Shown: positions 32,645 through 44,193, counted from the stretch's first letter. The stretch: 64,000 bases of DNA from Ornithodoros turicata (GCF_037126465.1 NC_088210.1:9818011-9882010); one strand, 5' to 3'. Numbers and translations: made by a program. Notes: generated by a model from the sequence alone, not told the origin.

Positions 32645-32904
32645 TACTCTAAACAGAGAGCATCACCGCATAGCACGCTCCTCGCCAACCATCATCCCGA
32701 ATGACAACTTTCTCTCCCTTGATTTGATGAAAACGGGGGGCGAACGCCATTTTTGTGGCAATTATGAAATGCATAATGCCACAAAGGGACAAAGGGGTTG
32801 TACGCGCCCCGTCTTCAGTAAATCAGGAGAAAGGGCGATACGCCACTCGGGATGGTGGTTGGCTATAGGAGCTTGCTATGTGGTGAAGTTCATCTTTAAG
32901 AGCG
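32645..32904. mobile_element. Type A foldback MITE, diverged
   Basis: From TACTCTAAACAGAGAGCATC to CATCTTTAAGAGCG. The right core has a duplicated GGGACAAAGGGG block and reads GTTGTACGCGCCCC. Both arms are degenerate. Confidence 0.8.
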
Positions 32905-32946
32905 TAGGTAAAGCTCACAGAAAGTTGGTACGCCTGAGCAAAACTA

Positions 32947-33196
32947 CACTCTTAAAAACGAACTTCACCGCATAGCATCTTGCTAGCCAACCGTCATCTC
33001 GAATGATATCGTTATCTGCCCTGATTTGTTGAAAACAGGAGGCGTACGCCTTTTCTGTGACACTTATGAACAGCATAAGTGTTCACAGAAAAGGCGTACG
33101 CCTCCAGTTTTCAACAAATCGGGGCAGATAACGATATCATTAAAGATCATGGTTGGCTAGCAGCATGCTATCCGGTGAAGTTCGTTTTTAAGAGTG
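32947..33196. mobile_element. Type A foldback MITE, complete, TA/TA
   Basis: The 250-bp copy has arms CAGGAGGCGTACGCC and GGCGTACGCCTCCAG. The ends carry a matched change (AAAAACGAAC on the left, GTTCGTTTTTA on the right), so both termini share the same substitution. Confidence 0.92.
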
Positions 33197-34258
33197 TATA
33201 GTTGAAACAAGTTTCATAGTGATTTGTTGCTCTAGTAGAACGCAAACGGTGCGTGTTGTCGCTTTTCTAAGTATGCGCGGGTTATATTGAAAAGTGTTAT
33301 TTCCGCTTCAGTTTTTGTGTTCCCTACACTTCTAAAACAGAAATTCACACTGCCCGCGGGAGATCGTCATTCAGGATCATATCGAGAGTGTATACGCCCC
33401 TTTTCGAGAACTTTATATCGTGCATTCATTAAAAAAATAAAATAAATAACACTATAGCTCCTGTTTTTATCGAGTAAGCGGACAGTACGACATGATTCTG
33501 GTCGGCTCCGAGTGGTACCGGATGAACGTTTGTTTTAGCAGTGAATAGCACACATGCCTTAAAATCACAACCTTTGTGATTTTGTGATCGTCATGTGTAA
33601 AACTTCAACTTTAAAACTTTAACTGAAGATAACTTATTTGAGTACAAGTCTCTTTTGGTTGTCTGCAAGAAGTTCACGCCTTGATAATGTAGCGGGCAAT
33701 ATCAGACCTAGGAACTAAAAAGAAAGTATCGTTAAGGTATAGGCTAGGCTTCCGAAGAGAGAATAAAATGTCGCTCTTGACACGTGGTCGTTGATACAGA
33801 GTGAAGTCATTATGCGGCGAAGGCAAGCTATCATCTTCCAGACGTAGTCCCTCCTAAGAGATCAGACGCATTCCAGACATGCAAGGGGCCATATGTTTAA
33901 TTCAGAGGTTAGCGCTTCAGTTGCTCTCGTGGCGCTCCCGTGGTATACGATCATTGAGAGACAGAAATTCTCCAAAGGAGCAGCTTCCCCTCTTTTTCGT
34001 CGTTCACCCCACGCTGGTGTGGTCAGTCAGGAGTGGCATCCGGCGGAGCTTCCTCTTCAGCGTTTACAAATGAATGAACGATGAACTGTGAACTACTACT
34101 AATATGAACTATTTTACACTTCGTGTAAAATGTAATTTCGCATATGTATACGCATGAATGAGAGAATTTGAATATGAAAGTTTCTTTCGCGAATGGCAAG
34201 CAAACGTCACTCTCGCGGCTTCTTTACAAAGGCCGCATACTATAGGATGTCGTACGTG
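33197..34258. other. No gene; one old MITE remnant
   Basis: CTACACTTCTAAAACAGAAA at 33324 and GTTTGTTTTAGCAGTG at 33528-33542 look like the ends of a decayed type B element. The rest is AT-rich without supported frames. Confidence 0.4.
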
Positions 34259-34880
34259 CCTGGGTAAATTACTTCTAAAATGTAATTAAATTACATTGCT
34301 CATTACTCCAGTTATAATTTAAATTAAATTACGTTACTCGTTACTGCAGCTGAAATGTAATGAAATTATATTACAAATTATATAGTTGGGTGGGAGCGTG
34401 CTATGCGTATATAAAGTATATAGTTATACTTTAGTTGTTGTTATTGCTTTTTTTTTTCTTTGCTGCTTACTCACGAATCCACAGTACAGTGACTACGAAA
34501 AAGTAATGACATTACTAAGTCATTACCACTGCGAGCTTAATCACATTCTTCTATTTGTCTCTTCTACATGTCAGGGTGCCACGGATGACGAATTGTTTCC
34601 CAATGTAGAGACGAAGATGATACAATGTATCACGGCAGCAGGGAGACTGTCCGGAGGATGGGGCCCGCAAACAATGATTCTCCAATGCCACAAACCGTTA
34701 ACGTGAACGCTCGATTCTTTTGTAAAAAGTAGTGAGTAATGTCATTAAAATTACTGCCCAAATGTAACTAAATTACATTACAAATTACATAATGTCAAAA
34801 GTAATGCATTACGTTACAAATTACCAGAAAACGTAATTCATTACTGTAATTTCATTACAGTAATGACATTACTACCCAGG
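34259..34880. mobile_element. ATTAC-rich TIR element
   Basis: Left terminus CCTGGGTAAATTACTT; the right terminus reversed is CCTGGGTAGTAATGTCATTA. Both subterminal regions consist of densely repeated TAATTACATTAC-like motifs. The 34380-34484 segment lies inside. It is non-coding and no target duplication is evident. Similar motifs occur at 6950-7090, 24480-24570 and 25590-25630. Confidence 0.6.
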
Positions 34881-35166
34881 TATGATGTCATAGAACAACT
34901 TTTTCTTGGAGCACGCTCACATAGTCCAACTTTTCCTTGGGTGGTATATAACGGTGATATCATCAACATTGTTCTACTGCTATCATCCTAATCATCAACG
35001 TCGTCATAGAAGAAAACACAGTACCGGTTGTTCTACACGACTCTGAAGCATAAAAACGCATGGATATATATATATTTGTATCCCATGTTTACGTATACTT
35101 GTGTTGATATTGGAAAGAAAAACTGAAGTCCATCTTTGTGGCGAAAGCGCTATGTAGCGTTATAAA

Positions 35167-35414
35167 CACTCTTAAAAATGAACTTCACAGCATAGCACGC
35201 TCCTAGCCAACCATCATCTCGAATGATATCGTTATCTGCCCTGATTTGTTAAAAACGGGAGGCGTACGCCTTTTTTGTGACAATTATGAACAGCATAAGT
35301 GTCACAGAAAGGCGTACGCCTCCCGTTTTCAACAAATCAGGGCAGATAACGATATCATTCGAGATGATGGTTGGCTAGGAGCGTGCTATGCGGTGAGGTT
35401 CATTTCTAAGAGTG
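35167..35414. mobile_element. Type A foldback MITE, complete, AA/AA
   Basis: The 248-bp copy is flanked by AA on both sides. Loop CAATTATGAACAGCATAAG. It is close to consensus throughout. Confidence 0.92.
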
Positions 35415-36253
35415 AACGTTTGTATGTGTATACAAAGATAAACGATAAACTATGTAACGCGGCTCTTGCGTAAAGGCCTTAAGATCAACATGATGAACGC
35501 ATCGGAATTTCTCACTGCGTACTTCCCTTTTCCTTTTTAACTGCGAGAGTGTCGCACTCCACTTCGCTGCATTAAAACACAGAAGCACGCCTGAGTTTTG
35601 GTGCAGCAACTGGAAATTTATTCCGCTCACCCTATCTCTCTCTCTCTCTCTCTTTTCTTTCAAATCTCCAGTTGGATATCTGCCCGACACTACAACAAGA
35701 TGGGCTGACGTGATTTGGACGAAATTCAATTGCTATTCCGTGGTGCACGCAGTTAAGCGAAGCCGTTTCCTCGCTTCTAGAGACGTAAAAAATCTTCAGG
35801 ATCAGTCATTTCGAAATCGACACTTTTCGAACCGTTGAAGGAACGTACCGCGGCCCCCCGTTTGCGGATCTTATAGGGCTGCTTTCTTTTCCTTTCTAGT
35901 ATCTGAAGGGATAATGTATGGTGTGTGCACCGTTTACTTCCTGGTACATTCCATGGGGCCTTGAAGATGCCAGCCGGGACTTCAATAGACTACCGTTCGT
36001 CCTCTTGCAGAAGACAAAAGACAAGAAGCGTCGAGAATCGTGCTTTTGCAGAAGACAAAACAAACGCCGAGAATGACGTTATGTCGTTGCAACAGGACGT
36101 ATTCTGCTGGACGGTATATACATGCGAGTAGACAGTTCCAACCGCATCGCAAAGAGTTCCAGGCTTAAATATACGGAGATGTCGGGACATGAGTATAGTG
36201 GGCCCGGGCACACATGCACTAAATTAACTTGTAGACAATAAGAATCGAAACTA
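35415..36253. other. No gene recognised; (TC)n tract
   Basis: CTCTCTCTCTCTCTC at about 35635-35652. AGAAGACAAAACA-type direct repeats lie at 36007-36062. No domain-bearing frame. Confidence 0.4.
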
Positions 36254-36502
36254 CACTCTTAAAAATGAACTTCACCTCATAGCACGCTCCTAGCCAACCA
36301 TTATCTCGAATGATATCGTTATCTGCCCTGATTTGTTGAAAACGGGGGGCGTACGCCATTTCTGTGACACTTATGCTGTTCATAATTGTCACAGAAAAGG
36401 CGTACGCCCCGTGATTTCAACAAATCAGGGCACATAAGGATATCATTCGAGATAATGGTTGGCTAGGAGCGTGCTATGCGGTGAAGTTCATTTTTAAGAG
36501 TG
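36254..36502. mobile_element. Type A foldback MITE, complete, TA/TA
   Basis: The 249-bp copy belongs to a subgroup with ACGCCATTTCTGTGACAC, loop TTATGCTGTTCATAATTG and right arm GCCCCGTGATTTCAAC. The same subgroup appears at 41523 and, with a small difference, at 63388. Confidence 0.92.
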
Positions 36503-37160
36503 TAGGAAAAGAAATTACGAAAGAATATAGGAAGGTAGCGGTACAATAAAAAAAAAAAATGGAACCCCAGCGCATAAGCAAAAGTTCAGAAGCGACCCCT
36601 ATTTAGGATGGTATTGTTCCCGTTTTACAGATTTGTTGAAAATATGGGTATAGGAGTGCACCTTTTTCTGGCAATTCGGATACGCGTTAATTACCACAGA
36701 ACCGCGTTCGCCGCACTTTCTTCTCAAATCCGAAGCGGATCAGTTCAGTTGCATCGTCATATTCTTTCGGTACGCTCGTATATAACATATCGCTATATTA
36801 CAGGCCGTGCTTGTCGACCGGCACAAGCTCAAGAGGCGTTGGACCACCAATGTGGCGCAAAAACTGTTCTCCCTCGAAGGCATCGCATTTACCGCAATCC
36901 CTGTAAAAACTCGTGAGCCCTTCCAAGTTTCTCGCTTGGGTTTGACCTCCAGGCGCATCCGCCTGCGGGGGGCCCCCTGAGAGGGGCTACAATTAACGCC
37001 CCGCATTCACAATCGAGAAAGGCCCGCCACCCTGATTTATGATCTGCTTCATCGAGTGTGTTGTCCACCCATCCACGCGTGCCGGTCAGCATCGTCTGCC
37101 GCTGCTGCACCTGCTGCCTTATTTCTGCGGTGCGCATCTCGCCGACGCGACTATGGGATA
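36503..37160. other. No gene; old MITE remnant
   Basis: ATTTGTTGAAAATATGGG at 36630 and TTCTCAAATCCGAAGCGG at 36720 are traces of a foldback MITE. The 36740-37160 part is GC-rich with no domain seen. Confidence 0.4.
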
Positions 37161-37409
37161 CACTCTTAAAAATGAACTTCACCACATAGCACGCCCCAAG
37201 CCAACCATCATCCCGAGTGACATCGTTCTCTCACATGATTTGGGGAAAACGGGAGGCGTACGCCTTTTTGTGACAATTAACATTTCTGCATAAGTGCCAC
37301 AAAAAGGCGTACGCCTCCCGTTTTCAACAAATCAAGGAAGCGAACGATATCACCCGGGATGATAGTTGGCTAGGAGGGTGCTATGTGGTGAAGTTCATTT
37401 TTAAGAGTG
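37161..37409. mobile_element. Type A foldback MITE, complete, TA/TA
   Basis: The 249-bp copy has CATTTCTGCATAAG in the loop as in 8535-8783. Both arms carry CACATAGCAC/GTGCTATGTGG instead of CGCATAGC, a matched change. Confidence 0.92.
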
Positions 37410-37654
37410 TACGCGACGCCAGTTACCTGACTAACACACGGCCGGTGATGGCGATACGTTGCCACCATGCTTCGGACACACATACACACACGTAAGCAGA
37501 CGATGATGAGGTGGGGCTGATGCCGGCCAGCAAGCACCGGACATTGTGCGTTGGGCAGCCGTGGATTCTATGACTATCTACGCGTGGTAACACGTGCGCC
37601 ACATCCGAGGGAACAAGGAATGAATGATGCACTGCTGCTACGAATGGTACCCTA

Positions 37655-38102
37655 CACTGTTAAAACAGAACTTCACCACATAGCACGCTCCTAGCCAACC
37701 ATAACCTCGAATGATATCGTTATCAGCCCTGGGGGCTTAATCGCTTCATCGTCGTTACGGTCGTTACAAGCTAACGAGCGGCGGGAAATTCAAAAAGGTG
37801 GGCACGTGACACATTGCGAGTGACGTGTACCACGGCCTTCACGTATCGCGCGAAGAGCGCCGTGCGCCTGTTTTATCACGTGCCCACCTTTTTAAATTTC
37901 CCGCCATTCGTTAGCTTGTAACGACCGTAACGACGATGAAAACGGGAGGCGTACGCCTTTTTTGTGACACTTATGCTGTTCATAATTGTCACAAAAAAGG
38001 CGTACGCTTCCCGTTTTCAACAAATCAGGGCAGATAACGATATCATTCGGGGTTATGGTTGGCTAGGAGCGTGCTATGCGGTGAAGTTCATTTTTAAGAG
38101 TG
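37655..38102. mobile_element. Type A foldback MITE interrupted by another palindrome
   Basis: The left arm CACTGTTAAAACAGAAC to ATCAGCCCTG is interrupted at 37745-37940. The core and right arm then follow to TTTTTAAGAGTG. Both sides are flanked by TA. About a dozen bases of the left arm were lost at the junction. Confidence 0.85.
37745..37940. mobile_element. Unrelated foldback element (TTCATCGTCG ends)
   Basis: The 196-bp element has arms of about 70 bp: TTCATCGTCGTTACGGTCGT, TACAAGCTAACGA, GGCGGGAAATT, AAAAAGGTGGGCACGTGA, and the inverse on the right. The spacer of about 55 bp is GC-rich. No target duplication was identified. Confidence 0.8.
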
Positions 38103-38104
38103 TA

Positions 38105-38322
38105 CCCTAGCCACACGGCAAACTTAATGCATTAAACGGAATGGCATTTACTTCACCTCCTAACCAATCATTATGCGGACTATAATTGTCACAGAAAAGG
38201 TGTACGCCTCCTATTTTCAACAAATCAGGGGAGAGAACGATGCCATTCGAGATGATGGCTAGTTAGGAAGTGAAGTAAATGTCATTCCGTTTAATGCATT
38301 TAGTTTTACTGTTTGGCTAGGG
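38105..38322. mobile_element. Type F foldback MITE with CCCTAGCC termini, TA/TA
   Basis: The 218-bp element begins CCCTAGCC and ends GGCTAGGG with TA outside each. The arms carry AATGCATTAAACGGAATG and CATTTACTTCAC, unrelated to types A-D. The centre keeps GGTGTACGCCTCCTATTTTC, AACAAATCAGGGGAGAGAAC and GATGATGGCTAG from type A, although the left inner arm is mostly deleted. Confidence 0.82.
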
Positions 38323-38498
38323 TATTACACGTAAGGTGAGTATTTGTGTGACGACATGCCACACGTGTCGCATGGTAGGACTACGGAATTACTACCACAA
38401 AAATCCTAATTACCCGACTATACTACAAATTATTTTGATAAGGATCCGAACGACATTTTGTCAAACAACTGGCATAAAATCTCGCGTTCTATACAGTA

Positions 38499-38746
38499 CA
38501 CTCTTAAAAATGAACTTCACCGCATAGCACGCTCCTAGCCAACCATAATCTCGAATGATATCGTTATCTGCCCTGATTTGTTGAAAACGGTAGGCGTACG
38601 CCTTTTTTGTGACAATTATGAACAGCATAAGTGTCACAAAAAGGCGTACGCCTCCCGTTTTCAACAAATCAGGGCAGATAACGATATCATTTGAGATGAT
38701 GGTTGGCTAGGAGCGTGCTATGAGGTGAAGTTCATTTTTAAGAGTG
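38499..38746. mobile_element. Type A foldback MITE, complete, TA/TA
   Basis: The 248-bp copy is near consensus, with GAAAACGGTAGGCGTACG on the left only. Confidence 0.92.
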
Positions 38747-39436
38747 TAGGTTTTAGAGCCTGTAAATTATTGCGTTCAGCACCTAATCCGGGATAACGTT
38801 TGCCCGTCATCAGGCTGTATATACGAAAGGCCAACTATAGACTGGAAGAGTTCGCCACCGGTCATATGCCTGCCGGTATATAGCCCCCGCCGTATAGGCC
38901 ATTCACAGAAATCCCTACTAGTATGTGATGGTGGCCACGTACCTGGAGGTAGCAACGGTAATCCTGCTGGCTGGGAATGCGGGAGGAGCAATGCGAATAA
39001 TTTCGCCTCCTGTCGCGATTTGAGGAGACACGTCAAGCGCGACGTGCTTCTGGTGGGCCGCCTTTCTGGAAACGGCAGAGGGCGCATTCCGGTGAGCAGT
39101 TTTTGTACCTTCGGCGTATCGAGTGTATATACGCGGCCACATCCGAGCACATTTGAAACACACCAAGAAAACATGAGACGCATTAAGCTGGTTATGATGG
39201 AAGAAAAACCCCGGGACACAGGACACACGAGACAACAAATATAGGGTTCGAGAACTTGTCCATATCCTCTGCTGCTTCACTTTTCTTTTTCTTTTTCTCT
39301 TTTTTGTTTGTGTATGTGCTCTTGCATTTTGGAATATGGACCCATACCAACACTCCCGCCTTTCAGCTCTTAGTAAATTGTCCGTTGTCTGCGAGCGAAT
39401 AAGCCCCAGGCTCGTCTCCGAGTCTGCTGTCTCTTG
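38747..39436. other. No supported gene; 206-codon minus frame is not convincing
   Basis: The minus frame 38918-39538 runs from inside the adjacent type C MITE into unassigned DNA and contains a Lys/Arg-rich low-complexity stretch. GGGACACAGGACACACGAGA near 39212 resembles 18350-18400. Confidence 0.35.
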
Positions 39437-39716
39437 CACTCCAAGCAAAAAGGGTGTGAAAAGGTGGTAACTTCTATAGTTACCACCTATAGGTCGACAT
39501 AGCGTCCGATAAAAGGTGTAAAAGGGTGGTAAAAGCAATTATCATGAATCCAAATTGCTACGAAAAGGCGTACGCTCTCCTCGCCCACCGAATCAAAAGC
39601 GGTAACTCTATCACTCGTAGGTAGCGGGTAGAACTTTGCAACCTTTTAGGCACAGCATACGCGACAACTATTACCTCCTAAAAGGTGTAACTGCTCCACC
39701 CTTTCTTCTTAGAGTG
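39437..39716. mobile_element. Type C MITE, complete, TG/TG
   Basis: The 280-bp copy runs from CACTCCAAGCAAAAAGGG to CTTCTTAGAGTG, flanked by TG on both sides. It is uninterrupted and serves as the reference for the nested type C copies. Confidence 0.85.
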
Positions 39717-40522
39717 TGTGAGAACGATCGTAGTCCGTAAGAACGTGACGTTAATCCCTTGTCACTCCTTCAACTTCACCGTGACACTAACTTCAATATA
39801 CCGTCTACTATTACAAGATTATTCACCTTTTCTTTTCTTTTCTTTTCTTTCTCCTTTTCTCCTTTTCTTTCTCCTTGTGGGAGTAGCAGAATTCGTCAGT
39901 GACGAATTCAATATCTTCCGGGTTTTTTTTCTATAATCAAACTCAAACTCACTCACAAGAAAAAAGCGGCGCAAAAATCGAAGTGTACGCATGCGAAATC
40001 AGTGAACGACTCCACTCGGTAGACGTGTTGAAGGGCGTTCATCCTTTCGCCATTACCGCGTTTGTCCAGGAAATTATTATCATTTTTTTTCCCCTTCTCC
40101 TTGATTGCCGCTAGTCATGTACCGTAAGGGATGCGATCCCGGGGCGTGTTTCCTCTTTGTGAGAATGGGCGTGCGATGGTGACCCCCGTCGGCAAAGGGT
40201 TAAACCAACAACGGAATGAACTTCCATGTTTGCATTGACGTCTTCCGGAGGCCACTGGCCTGGGGGGGGAGAAATACTCCACTGTGACCCAGTCAGAGAG
40301 AGATTCCCAGTCAAGTTCAAGTGTGCATTCCGTTGCGGAAGGCTGCATTTGTGCCTCGCGCTCCGGTATGTGCATGCGCGCACACTGCGACACTTTTCTT
40401 AGATGCACATTCTCTGGCAGCCAGCAAGAACAGCGGGTCAGCCTCGCCTCAGTGGAAGACAGGCGCTGCCATTTATTCTGCGCTCCCGGTATTCGCGCTT
40501 CTGGCAGGTTTCAGGAAGCCCA
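39717..40522. other. No gene recognised
   Basis: A TTTTCTTTTCTTTTC tract lies at 39828-39880 and GACGAATTC appears as a short inverted pair near 39890-39908. Overlapping frames at 40111-40551 carry no domain. Confidence 0.4.
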
Positions 40523-40771
40523 CACTCTTAAAAATGAACTTCACCGCTTAGCGCGCTCCTAGCCAACCATTATCTCGAATGATATGGTTATCTGCCCTGA
40601 TTTGTAGAAAACGGGAGGCGTACGCCTTTTTTGCGACAATTATGAACAGCATAAGTGTCACAAAAATGGCGTACGCCTCCCGTTTTCAACAAATCAGTGC
40701 AGATAACGATATCATTCTGGATGATGACTGGCTAGGAGCGTGCTATGCGGTGAAGTTCATTTTTAAGAGTG
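40523..40771. mobile_element. Type A foldback MITE, complete, CA/CA
   Basis: The 249-bp copy is flanked by CA on both sides, with one arm difference (GCGCGCTCC). Confidence 0.92.
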
Positions 40772-40931
40772 CAACTGCGGCCACTATTCAAAGGTTAACG
40801 ACGTTCAATGGGTTTGCCGCGGAAAATTTCACGCGGAACGAATTTATCTGATGGGACGAGATATCTATAGCGTCACATCAGCCGCGACGTCTGGACAAGT
40901 CAAGTAACAAAAAGAAAAGGGTGCTACTACT

Positions 40932-40962
<31 letters not shown>

Positions 40963-40979
40963 ATTATCCTGATTTCTTG

Positions 40980-41290
40980 GTAACGATAGGCGTAAGTCTT
41001 CTTGTGACACGAGTGTGGTTACCTTAATTGTCACAAATACACTCTAAAAACAGAACTTCATCGCAGAGCACGCTGTGCGCCAACCATTGCCGCGAATGAT
41101 CTGGTTCGAAGAGAGAGGTGGGCGTACGCCTTTTTGTGACAATTTGGATATATGAAAATTGCCACAAAAAGGCGTACGCCCCACTCTCTCTTCGAACCAG
41201 AAGCGATAACCTTATCATTCTTGGCAATGGTTGGAGCACAGCATGCTGAAGTCCTGTTTTTAGAGTGTAGGCGTACGCCCGGCGCTTCCC
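40980..41290. mobile_element. Type A-like remnant hosting a type B copy in its core
   Basis: GGCGTAAGTCTTCTTGTGAC and TTAATTGTCACAAA precede the insertion and GGCGTACGCCCGGCG follows it. Removing the insert rejoins CACAAA-TA-GGCGTACGCC. The outer arms are lost. Confidence 0.7.
41040..41267. mobile_element. Type B foldback MITE, TA/TA, nested
   Basis: The 228-bp copy has CACTCTAAAAACAGAAC ends. The left arm lacks ATAACC...GATTC partly, and the right arm lacks GTGCTATGCGGTG partly. Core GGCGTACGCC is intact on both arms. Confidence 0.88.
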
Positions 41291-41296
41291 ACAATG

Positions 41297-41828
41297 CACT
41301 CTTTAAAAAAAGGCTGGAGGAGTTACACCTTTTAGGAGGTAATAGTTGTTGCATATGTGGTGCCTAAAAGGTTGCAAAGTCCTACCTGCTACGTACGAAT
41401 GATAGGGTTACCGCTTCTGATTGGTCATCGATGGGGGCGTACGCCTTTTTCTAGCAATTTGGGTATATGATAATGTCGTTTACCACCCTTTTACATCCTT
41501 TACCAGACGCTATGTTGACCTACACTCTTAAAAATGAACTTCACCTCATAGCACGCTCCTAGCCAACCATTATCTCGAATGATATCGTTATCTGCCCTGA
41601 TTTGCTGAAAACGGGGGGCGTACGCCATTTCTGTGACACTTATGCTGTTCATAATTGCCACAGAAAAGGCGTACGCCCCGTGATTTCAACAAATCAGGGC
41701 AGATAACGATATCATTCGAGATAATGGTTGGCTAGGAGCATGCTATGCGGTGAAGTTCATTTTTAAGAGTGTAGGTGGTAACTTTAGAAGTTACCACATT
41801 TTCACACCCTTTTTTTATTCTTAAAGTG
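41297..41828. mobile_element. Type C MITE with nested A copy, TG/TG
   Basis: The left end is CACTCTTTAAAAAAAGG and the right TATTCTTAAAGTG, both flanked by TG. It is the counterpart of 8067-8846 without the D insertion. The A element occupies the same TA site (GTTGACC-TA-GGTGGTAAC). Confidence 0.85.
41523..41771. mobile_element. Type A foldback MITE, TA/TA, nested in type C
   Basis: The 249-bp copy of the ATTTCTGTGACAC/TTATGCTGTTC subgroup is nearly identical to 36254-36502. By contrast, the A copy at the same site in 8067-8846 is of the CATTTCTGCATAAG-like subgroup. Confidence 0.92.
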
Positions 41829-43673
41829 TGGAGCCTCTTATAACAGTATCACACTTTGCCATGGTTCGCGTTCAGCGTGTAATGTCTACGAAGCGCTGTT
41901 TTCACGGCGCGGTTAATTATTGATTATAAAAAACAGAATCATACTACTATTACAAAAAATTATTTGAAGCAGGCCAACGTCCTTAATTTGACGAACCCTC
42001 GAAGCGCCTATAGTAGAATCGCCTCGGGAACTACTTGCATTATGTGCGCGTGGAAATATGAAAGGATAATAAGAAAGCGGAAGCCCTAGACGAGGCAAGT
42101 CAGTAAAGCTAAGGCACGCATGCAAGAAGGTGGCGTGCAGGTAGAACGGGTTCCCGTATAGTTGTAAATCCGCACGGGTTCCATGACTATATACCAGCCG
42201 TCCGTCCGTCCGGGTCATTGACTCACCACCAGTTGCTTGACACTCAGCTGACAAACCCCAGACGGCATTGTACCTTGCGGTGCATGCGTGTCGGAGGCGA
42301 CCATAATACGGTCAATATATATTGTTACTTTTTCCCGCGCTTCTTCTTGATTGATTGATTGATTGATTTTTAAAAGAAAAAAAATGGAGGCGCTTCTTCT
42401 TACCCTGATTAGCTCCATCATTTTCGGAGTTGGAAGATGATGATAACGATGACTTGGTGTTTAATGGGGACGCGTGATTAGTTTAGCTAGATATAAATTT
42501 GAACGATCGAGATAAGAATGAGATTATCACTGCAGTAGCGGAATTAAAGCCATGTGAAACTTAAACGAGCGTTATCTCTATACTAAAGAACTCGTACCTC
42601 TTTCAAAAGGTACAAGGGTCCAAGCAATAGGGTTTGGTAAAAAAAAACATAAAATAGCGAGAAATGGCACTGAGGGAGATGTTGATGCTGATGGGCGTTT
42701 GAACGGCAGCAAGCTGACCCTCGCAGTGTCTGCAGTGTGATGGATCTTCGCCCCCGCCCCCAAGTAAAAATCTAATTGAAGAAGAAAAAAACCTGCCAAC
42801 AATTAAGTACGTTCCAGATCATCACGAGCGGCACCGCATTACGAAGTATTCCAGAACGCAGTATAAGAAGCGCGCTCATCCTGCAGTAAGACGTGATACG
42901 CTGTTACAACTCCAACGTGGTGTTCCAATTTGTCTTACGAATAACGTATATTTGAGCAAGACAACCATGAATAGTTGTCGGGTGCGTGATAGCCTTCTAC
43001 AGTACGATATGTTGTGCAAGTCCGTGCGATATATTTACAGTGCGCACACACCATCATCCTTAAACACTCGGTAATGTCCATCTCGAGGTGTCGAGTATGT
43101 ATTGTACGTGGAACGAACCATCGCAGAAGTCATGTATGTTCAAACACCTAGTTTATCTATACCTGTCATCGCAACCGACGACATTGAAAGCGCTCGGACG
43201 GCGTAATTGTTACAGCATTTCCGGAATATACTGCGAACTTGTTTTGCTCGACCCAATGCGAAAATTCTCCGATTCCTGGCGTTTTCCCCTCGAACAAAAG
43301 ATCGGTTTACCCCGCGTTGAGCACGCGCCAACGAAACTGACAACTGGATGTTTCCCGGGACATCGAAGCCGCGCTTATGTGGGATGCAATGCAATCTTCT
43401 CGTTGAGTCAGAGGCCACGTTTCTCGCGGTTCGGTCACGCACTCTCGCTGTGAACACGACGACTGCACCCCGGACCTTGGAGCACACCAACCTCACGACC
43501 GTGTCGTCTTCCACACTTCGAATACCTTAACGGAGCCCTCCGACGTCTGCCTTCGGGACCGACAGAATTTTAGACAATGCCTGCGGGTGTTTCCCTTTCT
43601 TTTGTTACGTACATTATCCTAAGTATTATTTTGCTCGTTTTCGTCGTTTGTAATAAAGGTGGAAAAGGTTGAG
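41829..43673. other. 1.8 kb with no supported gene
   Basis: GATTGATTGATTGATT lies near 42350. A TATAAGAAG 24 bp before TGCAGTAAG at 42862-42890 could be a weak core promoter. Frames of 121 and 124 codons at 43088-43514 overlap on opposite strands and lack domains. Confidence 0.35.
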
Positions 43674-43966
43674 GGTTTATTCACTGACGTGACCTCGGCC
43701 GCCATGCTGTATGTCCCTCGACGTTGTGTTCCCGCATTCGTTCGCTTCCACGTGCTTTTTGGATAACTATTAACGTCGATAACATGGAAATTGCTTGGAT
43801 GTGCTACAGACCACACAGTACAATAACTTTGAAACACCAAATATACGGTGAGTGCGATATGGGTAATGGCTTGGATGGGACCTACAATATGGCGACCGGT
43901 GGCAGCACATCTGCGTGCTATAGCGACAGTGGCGGTATCCTGCGGATGACGTCATGTGAATAAATC
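43674..43966. mobile_element. TIR element with TTTATTCAC...GACGT ends
   Basis: Left GGTTTATTCACTGACGTGAC; right end reversed GATTTATTCACATGACGTCA. Inner arms CGGCCGCCATGCTGTA and CGGTCGCCATATTGTA also pair. It is non-coding, and the ends resemble the TTCACATGACGTCA end of the 60051-60716 element. Confidence 0.55.
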
Positions 43967-44008
43967 AAATTGCGATCAGTGGCTGTATAGGCGCCGGCCG
44001 AAGTCCTG

Positions 44009-44193
44009 CACTCTTGAAAATGAACTTCACCGCATAGCACGCTCCTAGCCAACCATGATTGCGATTGATATCGTTATCTTCCTTGATTTGTTGAAAACGG
44101 GAGGCGTGCGCCTTTTTGTGACACTTATGCTGTTCATAATTGTCATAAAAAAGGCGTACGTCTCCAAATCGGGGCAGATAACGTTATCATCGA
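44009..44193. mobile_element. Type A foldback MITE, right end deleted
   Basis: CACTCTTGAAAATGAAC through core GGCGTGCGCC to CAGATAACGTTATCATC. The terminal 70 bp of the right arm are missing. Confidence 0.82.

Noticed and set aside
38918..39538. 206-codon minus-strand frame
   Set aside because: It overlaps a type C MITE and low-complexity Lys/Arg codons and has no domain. A frame of this length is possible by chance in 64 kb with six frames.
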